DNA of 64,000 nucleotides from Agrobacterium larrymoorei (GTDB lineage: Bacteria; Pseudomonadota; Alphaproteobacteria; Rhizobiales; Rhizobiaceae), in NCBI RefSeq assembly GCF_005145045.1, contig NZ_CP039691.1:1376001-1440000 (forward strand), read 5' to 3'. The number at the start of each line of letters is the position of its first letter. The stretch's first letter is position 1. The notes beneath the pieces were generated by a model, which worked only from the letters and a program-made list of their open reading frames with translations, was not told where the DNA came from and did no database searches. A program made the translations under genes and the position numbers. Positions 55,346 through 64,000 of the stretch are shown here, one piece after another.

Positions 55346-56017
55346 TTACGCTGCGATGACGCCGAGAGCGGAGGCGAATATGCCGCGGCCATCCTTGCCG
55401 CCATGGGCAGCTTCGATGAGGTTTTCCGGGTGCGGCATCATGCCAAGCACGTTGCCCTTGGCGTTGACGACACCAGCGATATCGTTCAGCGAACCGTTCG
55501 GGTTGGTGCCTTCGGCGTAGCGGAACACGACCTGACCGTTATCTTCCAGTGCTTTCAGTTCATCCGCTTCAACGAAGTAGTTGCCGTCATGGTGAGCAAC
55601 CGGCGAACGGATGATCTGGCCCTTGTCGTAGGCGCGGGTGAATTCGGTGTCGTTGTTGACGACTTCGAGCTTCACTTCGCGGCAGACGAATTTGAGCGAG
55701 GTGTTGCGCATCAGCGCGCCGGGCAGCATGCCAGCTTCGACCAGAATCTGGAAGCCGTTGCAGACGCCGATGACCTTGACGCCAGCTTCCGCCTTTTCGC
55801 GGATGGCCTGCATGACGGGCATGCGGGCGGCGATAGCGCCACAGCGAAGGTAATCGCCGTAAGAAAAGCCGCCGGGAATGACGATCAGATCGACATCCGG
55901 GATCTGCGTTTCCGTCTGCCAGATGGTAACGGGCGCCTGACCGGAAATCTTCGTCAACGCCGCGATCATGTCACGGTCGCGATTGAGGCCAGGAAGCTGG
56001 ACGACTGCGGATTTCAT
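55346..56017 (-). CDS. purQ: Phosphoribosylformylglycinamidine synthase, glutaminase subunit
   Basis: 223 residues. Class I glutamine amidotransferase supplying ammonia for FGAM synthesis: [13 protein letters not shown], nucleophile elbow [11 protein letters not shown], and the His/Glu pair in [15 protein letters not shown]. Works with PurS and PurL; purL is not in the window. Third gene of purC-purS-purQ. Confidence 0.97.
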   Translation of the reverse strand: MKSAVVQLPGLNRDRDMIAALTKISGQAPVTIWQTETQIPDVDLIVIPGGFSYGDYLRCGAIAARMPVMQAIREKAEAGVKVIGVCNGFQILVEAGMLPGALMRNTSLKFVCREVKLEVVNNDTEFTRAYDKGQIIRSPVAHHDGNYFVEADELKALEDNGQVVFRYAEGTNPNGSLNDIAGVVNAKGNVLGMMPHPENLIEAAHGGKDGRGIFASALGVIAA

Positions 56018-56036
56018 GGGCGCATGGCTCCCGATC

Positions 56037-56279
56037 TTAGAGGATGGCGATGGAGTAGTTTTCGATGACGGTGTTGGCGAGAAGCTTTTCGCACATCGCC
56101 TTCAGGTCGGCTTCAGCCTTTGCCTTGTCGCTAGCATTGAGTTCGAGGTCGAACACCTTGCCCTGACGGACCTGGCCGACGCCATCGAAACCGAGGCTAC
56201 CGAGCGCGCCTTCGATTGCCTTACCCTGCGGATCGAGAACGCCGTTCTTCAGCGTAACAGTCACCCGTGCCTTGATCAC
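56037..56279 (-). CDS. purS: Phosphoribosylformylglycinamidine synthase, PurS subunit
   Basis: 80 residues, normal length. Small structural subunit joining PurQ to Pur[21 protein letters not shown] and [11 protein letters not shown] are typical. The GTG at 56279 is the likely start because AGGAG stands 8 bases upstream; an in-frame ATG seven codons earlier overlaps the purC stop and lacks a site. 19 bases separate it from purQ. Confidence 0.95.
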   Translation of the reverse strand: MIKARVTVTLKNGVLDPQGKAIEGALGSLGFDGVGQVRQGKVFDLELNASDKAKAEADLKAMCEKLLANTVIENYSIAIL

Positions 56280-56296
56280 CTGAAACTCTCCTGATT

Positions 56297-57061
56297 TCAC
56301 TTGACGAGAACCGGGCCGGTGCCGCGGATCGGTTCATTTTCATTGATGATGCCGAGACGACGCGCGACTTCCGAATAGGCCTCTACAAGCCCACCCATAT
56401 CGCGGCGGAAACGGTCCTTGTCCATCTTTTCCTGCGTCTCGATATCCCAGAGGCGGCAGCTATCCGGCGAGATTTCATCGGCCAGGATGATGCGCATCAT
56501 ATCGCCTTCGAACAGGCGACCGCACTCGATCTTGAAATCGACCAGCTGAATGCCGACGCCGAGGAAAAGACCGGAGAGGAAATCGTTGACGCGGATGGCG
56601 AGCGCCATGATGTCGTCCAGCTCGGCAGGGTTGGCCCAGCCGAAAGCGGTGATGTGCTCTTCGGAAACCATCGGGTCTTCCAGCGCATCCGACTTGTAAT
56701 AGAACTCGATGATCGAGCGCGGCAGCACCACGCCCTCGTCAATGCCAAGGCGCTTGGACAGCGAGCCGGCGGCGACATTGCGCACGACGACTTCGAGCGG
56801 GATCATCTCCACTTCCTTGATCAACTGCTCGCGCATGTTCAGGCGGCGGATGAAGTGGGTGGGAATGCCGATCTTGTTCAGATGGGTGAAGACATATTCC
56901 GAAATTCGGTTGTTCAGAACGCCCTTGCCATCGATGACTTCGTGTTTCTTCTTGTTGAAGGCGGTGGCATCGTCCTTGAAGAACTGGATGAGAGTTCCTG
57001 GCTCTGGACCCTCATAAAGGATCTTGGCCTTGCCTTCGTAAATACGGCGGCGACGATTCAT
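56297..57061 (-). CDS. purC: SAICAR synthase
   Basis: 254 residues. Ligates aspartate to CAIR in purine synthesis. [21 protein letters not shown] (first part), [15 protein letters not shown] and [10 protein letters not shown] (substrate/metal) and [12 protein letters not shown] are diagnostic. First gene of the pur unit, followed by purS after 17 bases. Confidence 0.97.
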   Translation of the reverse strand: MNRRRRIYEGKAKILYEGPEPGTLIQFFKDDATAFNKKKHEVIDGKGVLNNRISEYVFTHLNKIGIPTHFIRRLNMREQLIKEVEMIPLEVVVRNVAAGSLSKRLGIDEGVVLPRSIIEFYYKSDALEDPMVSEEHITAFGWANPAELDDIMALAIRVNDFLSGLFLGVGIQLVDFKIECGRLFEGDMMRIILADEISPDSCRLWDIETQEKMDKDRFRRDMGGLVEAYSEVARRLGIINENEPIRGTGPVLVK

Positions 57062-57309
57062 AATGACAGATCTCTTATTTTAGCGCCGATGCTTTTGGCG
57101 GTCGTTTCGGTTCTTGAAGCGGTCCCATAACGGAAAAGAAGCAATTCCACAATGCGGCTGCGCTGGCTTGTTCTCAATTCTCCCATTTGTTTTTGGCTTC
57201 TTCGATGGGGCTGAAGTGAAGTTACGCTTTTTCAACAGTTTTATTTTATAAGAAAACTGTCCCATTCAAGAGGACGCAAATAATGTTAGAGTAAAACAGG
57301 GGCTTAAAA

Positions 57310-57654
57310 ATGGTTACTCTCAAAGAACGTGGTAAAGCATTAGAAAACATTTATTTTCACGACGAGGAAGCCACCTTCCGCGTGCAGGCCATGCGCAACA
57401 AGCTGATTGGCCTGTGGGCAGCGGCCTTGATGAACAAGGACGATGCCAATTCCTACGCCAATGAAGTGGTGTCTACGTCCGTGGAACACAATACTCCCGA
57501 TGCGGTTTTCAACAAGCTGCACGATGATTTCGCCAAGGCCGGGATTGCGGTTCTGGATGCCAGCATTCACGAGCGGATGAGCGAGCTTCTGCGCTGTGCG
57601 GCGGACGACCTTCGCAACGGTCTGTCCAGCTACGGAACCAAGATGGCGTCCTGA
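57310..57654 (+). CDS. DUF1476 protein, zeta-type inhibitor of F1-ATPase
   Basis: 114 residues, mostly helical. KERGKALENIYFHDEEATFRV (first part) and RNKLIGLWAAALM are the DUF1476 signature. In Paracoccus the family member is the zeta subunit that blocks ATP hydrolysis by F1FO; in other alphaproteobacteria the effect is weaker. Its last 146 bases lie opposite the end of the EAL-protein gene. A 248-base gap separates it from divergent purC. Confidence 0.9.
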   Translation: MVTLKERGKALENIYFHDEEATFRVQAMRNKLIGLWAAALMNKDDANSYANEVVSTSVEHNTPDAVFNKLHDDFAKAGIAVLDASIHERMSELLRCAADDLRNGLSSYGTKMAS

Positions 57655-60214
57655 ACTCGCACTTCAGAACGGTCAGTTTCGGCGCTTTGGCCCGAAGGGG
57701 CGGGGTGAGGGCAGCGGCCCTCCACGCCTGCGACTCGACAAAGGCCGGAACCTTGTCCCGCGGCAGCGGACGGCATAACGCAAAGCCTTGCAGGGAGTCG
57801 CACGCGACGGCCTGCAAGATCCTGATGTGTTCCGCCGTCTCCACGCCTTCCGCCACAACTTTGATGCCCAGCGAATGGCCGATATCGATGATCGAGCTCA
57901 GGAGCTTTCGTTGTTCCGTCGACTGCGGCGCGAGGCGAACCAGCTCCCGATCTACTTTCAAAGTGTTGGGATTTACTTTGAGAAGGCTGATGATGGAGGC
58001 ATGGCCGGTGCCGAAATCATCGATCTCGATATCGATGCCAAGATCACGCAGCTTCTGAAGATTGGCGATGGCAACCTCGTTGCTGTCATCCAGAAAAATC
58101 GATTCCAGCAGTTCGAAGGACAGTGTGCCGGGCTCGATTTCCAGCCCGTCCAAGGTCTTCAACAGCGATGGATCATGCAGGCGGCGGGCGGAAACGTTGA
58201 CCGAAACCTTCGGCACCGCGATGCCCTGCGCGCGCCATGAGCGGAAATCCCGCAGCGCCTTTTCCAGAATGGTGGCATCGATGGTGGCCACGGCATCCAG
58301 ATCCTCCGCCACCGCCAGAAACCGGTCCGGGGTGAGGATGCCTTCGACCGGATGCTGCCAGCGTACCAGCGTCTCGACGCCGGTAATATCCAGTGTGAGC
58401 GCATCGAACTGGAACTGGTAATAGGGCACGAACTCGTCACGCTCGAGCGCGATCAGGATTTCATCAGAAATGCGCTTGGTATTGACCAGCCAGTCCTGCT
58501 TATCCGCGGAGAAGAACTCATAGCGGTTTCGCCCACGCTTCTTGGCATTATAGAGAGCGATATCGGCGTTGAGCAGGATCTGCTTGTAATCGATCTGCTG
58601 GCCAATGCCGCAGGCAATGCCGATGCTGGCGCCGAAGCGGCATTCGTGGCCTTCATGCATGACCGGCTTGCGCAAATCCCGGATCAGCCGGTCGGCCATC
58701 ATTGCCAGTTTGCGCATGCTGCCGGTGAATGGCGAGAGAAGCACGAACTCATCCCCGCCGATACGCGCGACGAATTCGCCGGGTTTCAGGCTGCGGGTCA
58801 GAAGCTCGGCAACATGTTTCAGCATCATGTCACCGGTACGGTGACCGAGCGTATCGTTGATCTGCTTGAAGCGATCCAGATCGATATGGAGAACGCCTAT
58901 GCCCGGATCGCCCTCCTCGCGATCCCGCATCAGCCTGCCCAGCTTTTCGTCGAGATAGCGGCGGTTCGGCAAGTCCGTCAGGTAATCGTGCAGTGCGTTG
59001 TGCTCGATACGGTCTTTTGCCGCCTCCAGCTCCGCGTTGCGCGCTTCGGCCAGCGTTTTGGCACGCTCCAACTCGTTGCGAAGCAGAACATCATGCGTGA
59101 CATCCCAGTTCACGCCGATCATCTTGTGACGACCATCGATGTCTATGAAGGGCAGCGAGCGCGCCCGGATATGGCGAATGCCGCCATCTGGAAGGACGAT
59201 GCGGTAATCGTCACTGAAGGGCTGGAGCGTGTTGATCTGGTTCCATGCGTTTGCCGACACCCGTTCCAGATCGTCGGGGTGAACGAGCGTTTCCCACAGA
59301 CCGCCGACGATGATCGGCGTGTTCTGCTCGATGCCGAAAATCTCGTACATCCGCTCATCCCAGGTGGTGACACGGGTTTCGAAGTCTACTTCGAAGACGC
59401 CGACCTGCGATGCGTCCAGCGCCAGCTTGAAGTGGCGCGACACGCGTTCCAGATCATGCTCTGTGGCCTTGCGCTGGGAGATATCCGTATCCGTGCCGAC
59501 GATGCGTAGCGGCTTGCCGTTTTCATCGCGCTCTATGCAGGCGCCGCGACATTCTATCCATACCCACTGGCCATCCTTATGCCGCTCGCGATACTGGAAG
59601 ACGGAATAAGCAGGGTCGCCCGCATTCTGCCGCTCGATGCAGTGAAGCGTGTGATCGCGATCATCCGGGTGAAGCGTGGCGAGCCACTTCTCGCGGTCGC
59701 TTTCGATCTGGTCCTGAACCGTCATGCCGCGAATGGCGCGCCATGTTTCAGAACCGTAGAGCTCGCCCTTTACGAGATCATTATCCCAGACGCCGGAAAG
59801 CGAGCTGACGAGGGCGCTGTTCCACCGGCTTTCGCGCAGAGCGATTTCCTTCTCGCGTTCGCGCTGCCCGGTGATATCGGTAAACTGGGCAAGATAGAGA
59901 TCGGGCAGGTTGGGGCAGTGGCCGATGCTGAGAATGGCGTAGCAATCATCGCAGAAGGGTGCGCCGAGGCGCAGTTCGATAGACTTCGGCGCGGTCTGCG
60001 CGATGTCCTTCAGAAATGCCTCAAGCGCGTTGCGCTCCGACTCCGGAACGAGGTCTGCTATGTTTTCCGGGTGGGCGAAAAGCTGCGGAAAACCCAGCTC
60101 GTCAGGCACAAAGGCTATGCTGCCGTCCGGCCCCATGAGGAGCGCAGGAACAGGAAGGGCATTTAAAAAGTCTTTTGGCAACACGTCTTTGGTCACGCGA
60201 TCCTGCCATATCAT
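57509..60214 (-). CDS. PAS-GGDEF-EAL bifunctional c-di-GMP protein
   Basis: About 901 residues from the ATG at 60214. Three PAS-like sensor domains (about 20-110, 125-250, 260-380), with PAC ends such as GTDTDISQRKATEHDLERVS, then GGDEF (ARIGGDEFVLLSP intact, with DLDRFKQINDTLGH) and EAL. In the EAL domain the motif reads ETL, but the other catalytic residues are present (NVSARRLHDP, ELLESIF, IDDFGTGHASI, VVAEGVET, LQGFALCRP), so phosphodiesterase activity is likely. The frame runs about 70 residues past the EAL domain, the last part opposite the DUF1476 gene. GTG at 60196 is an alternative start. Confidence 0.9.
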   Translation of the reverse strand: MIWQDRVTKDVLPKDFLNALPVPALLMGPDGSIAFVPDELGFPQLFAHPENIADLVPESERNALEAFLKDIAQTAPKSIELRLGAPFCDDCYAILSIGHCPNLPDLYLAQFTDITGQREREKEIALRESRWNSALVSSLSGVWDNDLVKGELYGSETWRAIRGMTVQDQIESDREKWLATLHPDDRDHTLHCIERQNAGDPAYSVFQYRERHKDGQWVWIECRGACIERDENGKPLRIVGTDTDISQRKATEHDLERVSRHFKLALDASQVGVFEVDFETRVTTWDERMYEIFGIEQNTPIIVGGLWETLVHPDDLERVSANAWNQINTLQPFSDDYRIVLPDGGIRHIRARSLPFIDIDGRHKMIGVNWDVTHDVLLRNELERAKTLAEARNAELEAAKDRIEHNALHDYLTDLPNRRYLDEKLGRLMRDREEGDPGIGVLHIDLDRFKQINDTLGHRTGDMMLKHVAELLTRSLKPGEFVARIGGDEFVLLSPFTGSMRKLAMMADRLIRDLRKPVMHEGHECRFGASIGIACGIGQQIDYKQILLNADIALYNAKKRGRNRYEFFSADKQDWLVNTKRISDEILIALERDEFVPYYQFQFDALTLDITGVETLVRWQHPVEGILTPDRFLAVAEDLDAVATIDATILEKALRDFRSWRAQGIAVPKVSVNVSARRLHDPSLLKTLDGLEIEPGTLSFELLESIFLDDSNEVAIANLQKLRDLGIDIEIDDFGTGHASIISLLKVNPNTLKVDRELVRLAPQSTEQRKLLSSIIDIGHSLGIKVVAEGVETAEHIRILQAVACDSLQGFALCRPLPRDKVPAFVESQAWRAAALTPPLRAKAPKLTVLKCEFRTPSWFRSWTDRCEGRPPHSAEARSSARECWHPEPQSRPWRNHRAAC

Positions 60215-60360
60215 GCATTGAAAAATCCGGCGGCACACCAATGCCCCCTACAAATTTATTGGGCATTGTTACAGGTTTGGCCACACGTTTAAAGAGACGT
60301 GCGGAAATTTATTCACTGCAAGCGGTGGTCGTGGTTAGCGAAAGCCTTAATATTTCGCCT

Positions 60361-60933
60361 TCAATCGCTAAATCCGGGAGGCGGCTGAAGCCGGCTCAGG
60401 AACTGTGCGAAAACCATGGTTCCTTCCGGCCAGGGACCGTGGCCCGACTCGCTGTTGATGTGGCCGGACATGCCAGCGTCGATGAGTAGCGAACCCCATG
60501 CTGCGGCAATGTCATCGGCGTGTTCATACGAACCGAAGGGATCATTGCGGCTGGCGATGGTTATGGTCGGGAAGGGCAGCGGATCGCGCGGATACGGGCC
60601 GAAAGTCATGAGGTGCTTCGGGCGGATTTCCGAATTGGCGACATCCGGCGGGGCGACGAACATGGCACCCGCCACCTTGCTGGCAATTTGCGGCAGGGCG
60701 TGGATGACGGTCGGCACACCCAGCGAATGGGCAACGAGCACAACAGGCTTCGTGGAGGCATTCACCTCCTCCACAAGACGCTGAACCCAATCTTCCTTGA
60801 CCGGCTTGGACCACTCCGCCTGCTCCACGCGGCGCGCTGTGGAGAGCTTCTCCTGCCAGCGGCTCTGCCAGTGGTCGGGGCCGGAATTGGTGTAACCGGG
60901 AACGATGAGGATTTCTGCTTCTGACGCTTTCAT
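60361..60933 (-). CDS. RBBP9/YdeN-type alpha/beta hydrolase
   Basis: 190 residues. Small serine hydrolase: ILIVPGYTNSGPDHWQSRW at the N-terminus, nucleophile elbow VAHSLGV, then SRNDPFGSYEHA (acid) and SGHINSESGHG (His). This is the DUF1234/RBBP9 type; substrates unknown. ATG at 60933 (MKASEAEILIVPG) fits the family. Confidence 0.9.
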   Translation of the reverse strand: MKASEAEILIVPGYTNSGPDHWQSRWQEKLSTARRVEQAEWSKPVKEDWVQRLVEEVNASTKPVVLVAHSLGVPTVIHALPQIASKVAGAMFVAPPDVANSEIRPKHLMTFGPYPRDPLPFPTITIASRNDPFGSYEHADDIAAAWGSLLIDAGMSGHINSESGHGPWPEGTMVFAQFLSRLQPPPGFSD

Positions 60934-60988
60934 GCCGCTTATCTTGGTGTGGTGGTGGGGGGAATCAAGGTGTTGCGGCAAGACCCGA

Positions 60989-61171
60989 ACCCCTCACTTG
61001 CGATTTCTAACACTTAGCCTTTGGCTAAGATGTTGAAATCACTTTCTCTCCCACAAGGGGAGAGATAAGGCGTGTGCCGCGCCGCTTGCGCCTTTTCCTC
61101 TCCCCCTGTGGGAGAGGATAGAAAACCTCGATCTTCGCGAAGCGAAGTCCTAGGTTTTCTTGGTGAGGGGT
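60989..61171. repeat. Composite palindromic repeat R3
   Basis: Bounded by ACCCCTCAC and GGTGAGGGGT. The left arm matches the left arm of R2 (CACTTAGC-CTTTG-GCTAAGATGTTG hairpin and CTCTCCCACAAGGGGAGAG); the right arm is the inverted left arm of R1 (CTCCCCCTGTGGGAGAGG, then AAAACCTcgatCTTCGCG...). Fills the gap between the hydrolase and purB; no nuclease gene here. Confidence 0.85.
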
Positions 61172-61184
61172 CTGCTGTTAGGTT

Positions 61185-62492
61185 TCAAGCCTGACCGAAA
61201 ACCCGCGTGAAAATCGTATCGACATGCTTGGTGTGATAACCAAGGTCGAATTTTTCGCGGATGGTTTCCTCTGGCAGTGCCGCGCGGACTTCTTCATCGC
61301 CCAGCAGTTCCTCAAGGAAGTCCTTGCCTTCCTCCCAAACCTTCATCGCATTGCGCTGGACGAGGCGATAGCTGTCTTCGCGGGAGACTCCAGCCTGCGT
61401 CAGCGCCAGGAGAACGCGCTGGGAATGAACGAGGCCGCGGAATTTGTTCATGTTCTTCAACATGTTGTCCGGGTAGATGACCAGCTTTTCGATGACGCCT
61501 GCCAGACGGTTCAGGGCGAAGTCCAGCGTGACGGTGGTATCCGGGCCGATGGCGCGTTCCACGGAGGAGTGGCTGATATCGCGCTCGTGCCACAGCGCGA
61601 CGTTTTCCATGGCCGGGACGACGGACATGCGCACGAGGCGTGCAAGGCCGGTGAGGTTTTCCGTCAGAACCGGGTTGCGCTTGTGCGGCATGGCGGAAGA
61701 GCCCTTCTGGCCCGGAGAGAAGAACTCTTCGGCTTCCAGAACTTCCGTGCGCTGCATGTGGCGGATTTCGATGGCGACGTTTTCGATGGACGAGGCGATG
61801 ACGCCGAGCGTTGCGAAGAACATGGCGTGACGGTCACGCGGGATGACCTGTGTGGAAACCGGCTCCGGTGCCAGACCAAGCGCTTTGCAGACATGCTCTT
61901 CGACCGATGGGTCGATATTGGCGAAGGTGCCAATTGCGCCGGAGATGGCGCCTGTTGCGATTTCTGTGCGGGCCGCGACAAGGCGGGCGCGGTTGCGATC
62001 CATCTCGGCATAGAAGCGCGCGAAAGTCAGGCCCATCGTTGTCGGCTCGGCATGGATGCCGTGGCTGCGACCGATGCGCACCGTGTTCTTGTGCTCGAAA
62101 GCGCGTGTCTTTAGCGCATTGAGAACGCGGTCCATATCCGCAATCAGAAGATCTGCGGCGCGCACCAGCTGAATGTTCAGCGTGGTATCGAGAACGTCCG
62201 ACGATGTCATGCCCTGATGGATGAAGCGCGAGTCCGGGCCGACGAATTCTGCCAGATGCGTGAGGAAGGCAATGACATCATGCTTGGTGACGGCCTCGAT
62301 CTCATCGATGCGTGCAACGTCGAACTCGGCTGCGCCGCCCTTTTCCCAGATGGTCTTTGCAGCTTCCTTCGGAATGACGCCGATTTCCGCCAGCGCATCG
62401 CAGGCATGCGCCTCGATTTCGAACCAGATGCGGAACTTGGTTTCCGGCGACCAGATAGCGACCATTTCCGGGCGGGAATAACGAGGGATCAT
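61185..62492 (-). CDS. purB: Adenylosuccinate lyase
   Basis: 435 residues. Acts twice in purine synthesis (SAICAR to AICAR; adenylosuccinate to AMP). Fumarase/aspartase superfamily signature [10 protein letters not shown]; catalytic His in [24 protein letters not shown] region intact. ATG at 62492 ([14 protein letters not shown]) is the family start. Separate from purC-S-Q by 4 kb. Confidence 0.98.
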   Translation of the reverse strand: MIPRYSRPEMVAIWSPETKFRIWFEIEAHACDALAEIGVIPKEAAKTIWEKGGAAEFDVARIDEIEAVTKHDVIAFLTHLAEFVGPDSRFIHQGMTSSDVLDTTLNIQLVRAADLLIADMDRVLNALKTRAFEHKNTVRIGRSHGIHAEPTTMGLTFARFYAEMDRNRARLVAARTEIATGAISGAIGTFANIDPSVEEHVCKALGLAPEPVSTQVIPRDRHAMFFATLGVIASSIENVAIEIRHMQRTEVLEAEEFFSPGQKGSSAMPHKRNPVLTENLTGLARLVRMSVVPAMENVALWHERDISHSSVERAIGPDTTVTLDFALNRLAGVIEKLVIYPDNMLKNMNKFRGLVHSQRVLLALTQAGVSREDSYRLVQRNAMKVWEEGKDFLEELLGDEEVRAALPEETIREKFDLGYHTKHVDTIFTRVFGQA

Positions 62493-62595
62493 GGCAAAGG
62501 CCTTCTTGATGGAGAAATTTGGTGTCCGTTTAGCAAAGTGTTCCGGCAATCTCAACGGATTGTGGATATCAGCGCCAAACTGGTAAATGGCCGCC

Positions 62596-63273
62596 TCAGG
62601 CGCGACCGCTTTCGGCGGCTGCACGAACGGCGCTGACGGTCTTGCGGTAATCTTCCGCGCCATCGCCCTTGAAGACGGCGGAGCCTGCAACGAGCACATT
62701 GGCACCGGCGGCAATGGCGCTGCCAGCGGTTTCGATGGTGATGCCGCCGTCCACTTCCAGTTCGATGGGTCTATCACCGATAAGGGACTTCGCCGCGCGG
62801 ATCTTGTCCAGCATGGCCGGAATGAACTTCTGGCCGCCGAAGCCGGGATTGACGCTCATGATGAGAATGAGATCGACGTCATCCAGAACGTTTTCCAGCA
62901 CGGAAAGCGGCGTCGCCGGATTGAGCGTGACGCCGACTTTCTTGCCGAGCGAGCGAATGGTTTGCAGCGAGCGGTGCAGGTGCGGACCGGCTTCCGCATG
63001 AACGGTGATGCCATCGCAGCCAGCCTTGGCGAAAGCCTCAAGATAGGGATCGGCAGGCGCGATCATCAGATGGCAATCGAAAAAGGCCATGCTGTGCGGG
63101 CGCAGTGCCTTGATGACATCCGGGCCGAAGGAGATGTTCGGAACGAAATGGCCATCCATCACATCCAGATGAATCCAGTCCGCGCCCGCCGCCGTGACAT
63201 CCGCGACCTCCTGGCCAAGCTTCGCGAAATTGGCGGCAAGAATGGATGGGGCGATCCGGACGGGAAGGGACAT
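62596..63273 (-). CDS. rpe: Ribulose-phosphate 3-epimerase
   Basis: 225 residues. TIM barrel; [29 protein letters not shown] (metal-binding Asp/His), [21 protein letters not shown] and LEVDGGI. Interconverts ribulose and xylulose 5-phosphates; complements rpiA. ATG at 63273; a MITE-like element lies 40 bases upstream. Probably cotranscribed with purB (103 bases between). Confidence 0.97.
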   Translation of the reverse strand: MSLPVRIAPSILAANFAKLGQEVADVTAAGADWIHLDVMDGHFVPNISFGPDVIKALRPHSMAFFDCHLMIAPADPYLEAFAKAGCDGITVHAEAGPHLHRSLQTIRSLGKKVGVTLNPATPLSVLENVLDDVDLILIMSVNPGFGGQKFIPAMLDKIRAAKSLIGDRPIELEVDGGITIETAGSAIAAGANVLVAGSAVFKGDGAEDYRKTVSAVRAAAESGRA

Positions 63274-63312
63274 CTGCAAAAGCTCCTGTTAGGCAAGGCG
63301 ATGCTGGGCTTA

Positions 63313-63473
63313 GAGTCTGTTTGGAAACTCGGCGGCGGAGAGCCGGGGAATGATTTTTGTGTTCTGCAAGAAGAAGATCGTAGGCGATATCCGTTGATAT
63401 CGACAAGATTTTCGACGCAGCAGAGCGCAAAAAGCATCACCGGATCGACCCGTCCGAGTTTTCAGACAGGCTC
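63313..63473. mobile_element. MITE-like inverted-repeat element, copy 2 (161 bp)
   Basis: Ends GAGTCTGTTTGGAAACTCGG and (inward from right) GAGCCTGTCTGAAAACTCGG, flanked by TTA on both sides (63310-63312, 63474-63476). About 90% alike to copy 1 at 15099-15241, but with an 18-base internal insertion (around GTTGATATCGACAAGATT). No coding capacity. Confidence 0.8.
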
Positions 63474-63566
63474 TTAACATTGGTTATTAGGGGCAACAAG
63501 ATTGGCTGCTGCTTTCCTCAACTGTCCAATCGATTAGATTGGAAATTTCTCGTAGAGAAGGACGGC

Positions 63567-64000
63567 TTATTTCTGCGCTTTATCTGCGGGAGCAAAGCTG
63601 GTGCCAGTCCAGCGTTGCAGCTGATAAGGGTTGGTCTGCAATTCGTGGCGGTCGTTGAAGACGATTTGCCCGAGGACGGTTTCAAATGGAGTGTTGATGG
63701 CCACTTCCGGTGCGGGCTTGCCCTTTTCCTGCGCGACTTCTAGCAGTTTCGCGGAAAGCTGGGTCGCGGCATAGGCCGGAAGCACATAGCCTTCCGGTTC
63801 GATATTCGCTGCGCGCAGCTCCTTCGATGCTTCGGCAGCCGGGGGAAGCGTCGCGTAATCGGGCAAAGTGACGGCCAGAACGCCCGGCTGCAATGGCACG
63901 GGGTTGTTGGCGGCTCTCATCGTATCGCCGGACATGATGGTGAGTGGCAGTTTTTCCGACGCGGCATCCCGGGCGATGATGGAGACATCATTCCGCTCTG
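63567..64000 (-). CDS. Branched-chain amino-acid ABC transporter binding protein, C-terminal part
   Basis: The frame is open through base 64000, so only the C-terminal 143 residues or so are seen. SIIARDAASEKLPLTIMSG, YVLPAYAATQLSAKLLE and ETVLGQIVFNDRHELQTNPY are typical of the last third of Leu/Ile/Val-binding (LivK/type I) periplasmic proteins. The YAA segment and the QIVFNDRHE strand are the conserved hinge-distal parts. The ligand cannot be read from this fragment. The ATG seen at 63935 is internal. Confidence 0.8.
   Translation of the reverse strand, partial: ERNDVSIIARDAASEKLPLTIMSGDTMRAANNPVPLQPGVLAVTLPDYATLPPAAEASKELRAANIEPEGYVLPAYAATQLSAKLLEVAQEKGKPAPEVAINTPFETVLGQIVFNDRHELQTNPYQLQRWTGTSFAPADKAQK

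Overview
The window reads as part of the main chromosome of an Agrobacterium/Rhizobium-group alphaproteobacterium. The reasons are the gene content (recA-alaS, class II B12-dependent ribonucleotide reductase, rpiA/DUF2059/gor cluster, DUF1476 zeta subunit, DUF1127 proteins, a PdhS-type histidine kinase), the high GC coding bias, the GAAC-N7-type SOS operator before recA, and several families of rhizobial palindromic intergenic repeats. Assignment to the Agrobacterium tumefaciens complex is an inference from gene order, not a demonstrated match.

Layout. 1-8.6 kb: a truncated transglutaminase-like peptidase, a retropepsin-like protease with a DUF1289 protein, cobS and cobT diverging, dgkA, a PdhS-type kinase facing dgkA, an SNase-like nuclease with a uracil-DNA-glycosylase-family protein, an Lrp regulator, a TPR-methyltransferase and Usg. 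8.7-14 kb: a polar amino-acid ABC importer (binding protein and two permeases, no ATPase beside it) and a large Pro/Gln/Glu/Arg-rich OmpA protein with an overlooked 49-residue membrane protein after it. 14-21 kb: psuK-psuG (pseudouridine breakdown) split by a small inverted-repeat element, recA, alaS, and a candidate structured RNA of about 340 nt. 21-33.5 kb: tRNA-Leu(GAG), lipB, GST, small exported proteins, icd, an RNA methyltransferase overlapping murI, an MFS carrier, two amino-acid/metabolite exporters and a HerA-like ATPase. 33.5-35.2 kb: an IS-dense spot. 35-43 kb: terC, rpsD, gph, rpiA-DUF2059-gor, class II DAHP synthase. 43.2-45.3 kb: a coding-poor, repeat-rich stretch with a DUF559 nuclease gene. 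45.4-54.8 kb: nrdJ, an isolated ADP-ribosylglycohydrolase, gpt, a diguanylate cyclase, a MocR regulator and a DUF1127 protein. 54.9-64 kb: a lipoprotein, purC-purS-purQ, DUF1476 overlapping a PAS-GGDEF-EAL protein, a small hydrolase, purB, rpe and the C-terminal part of a branched-chain amino-acid binding protein.

Most of the window is ordinary housekeeping DNA. The unusual material is non-coding or mobile: (1) a DUF559 nuclease gene bracketed by two composite palindromic repeats, with the stop codon supplied by the repeat; (2) two insertions with the same ends, one a complete 1274-bp IS4-family element and one a 300-bp derivative, each placed exactly in the apex of one of the two palindromes of a single intergenic repeat; (3) an RNA-like locus after alaS with a perfect closing helix and terminator; (4) a highly structured, apparently non-coding stretch near 43.65-43.94 kb; (5) a small TTA-flanked inverted-repeat element present twice plus one solitary end.

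All identifications come from reading translated sequence and motifs; no database search was run.
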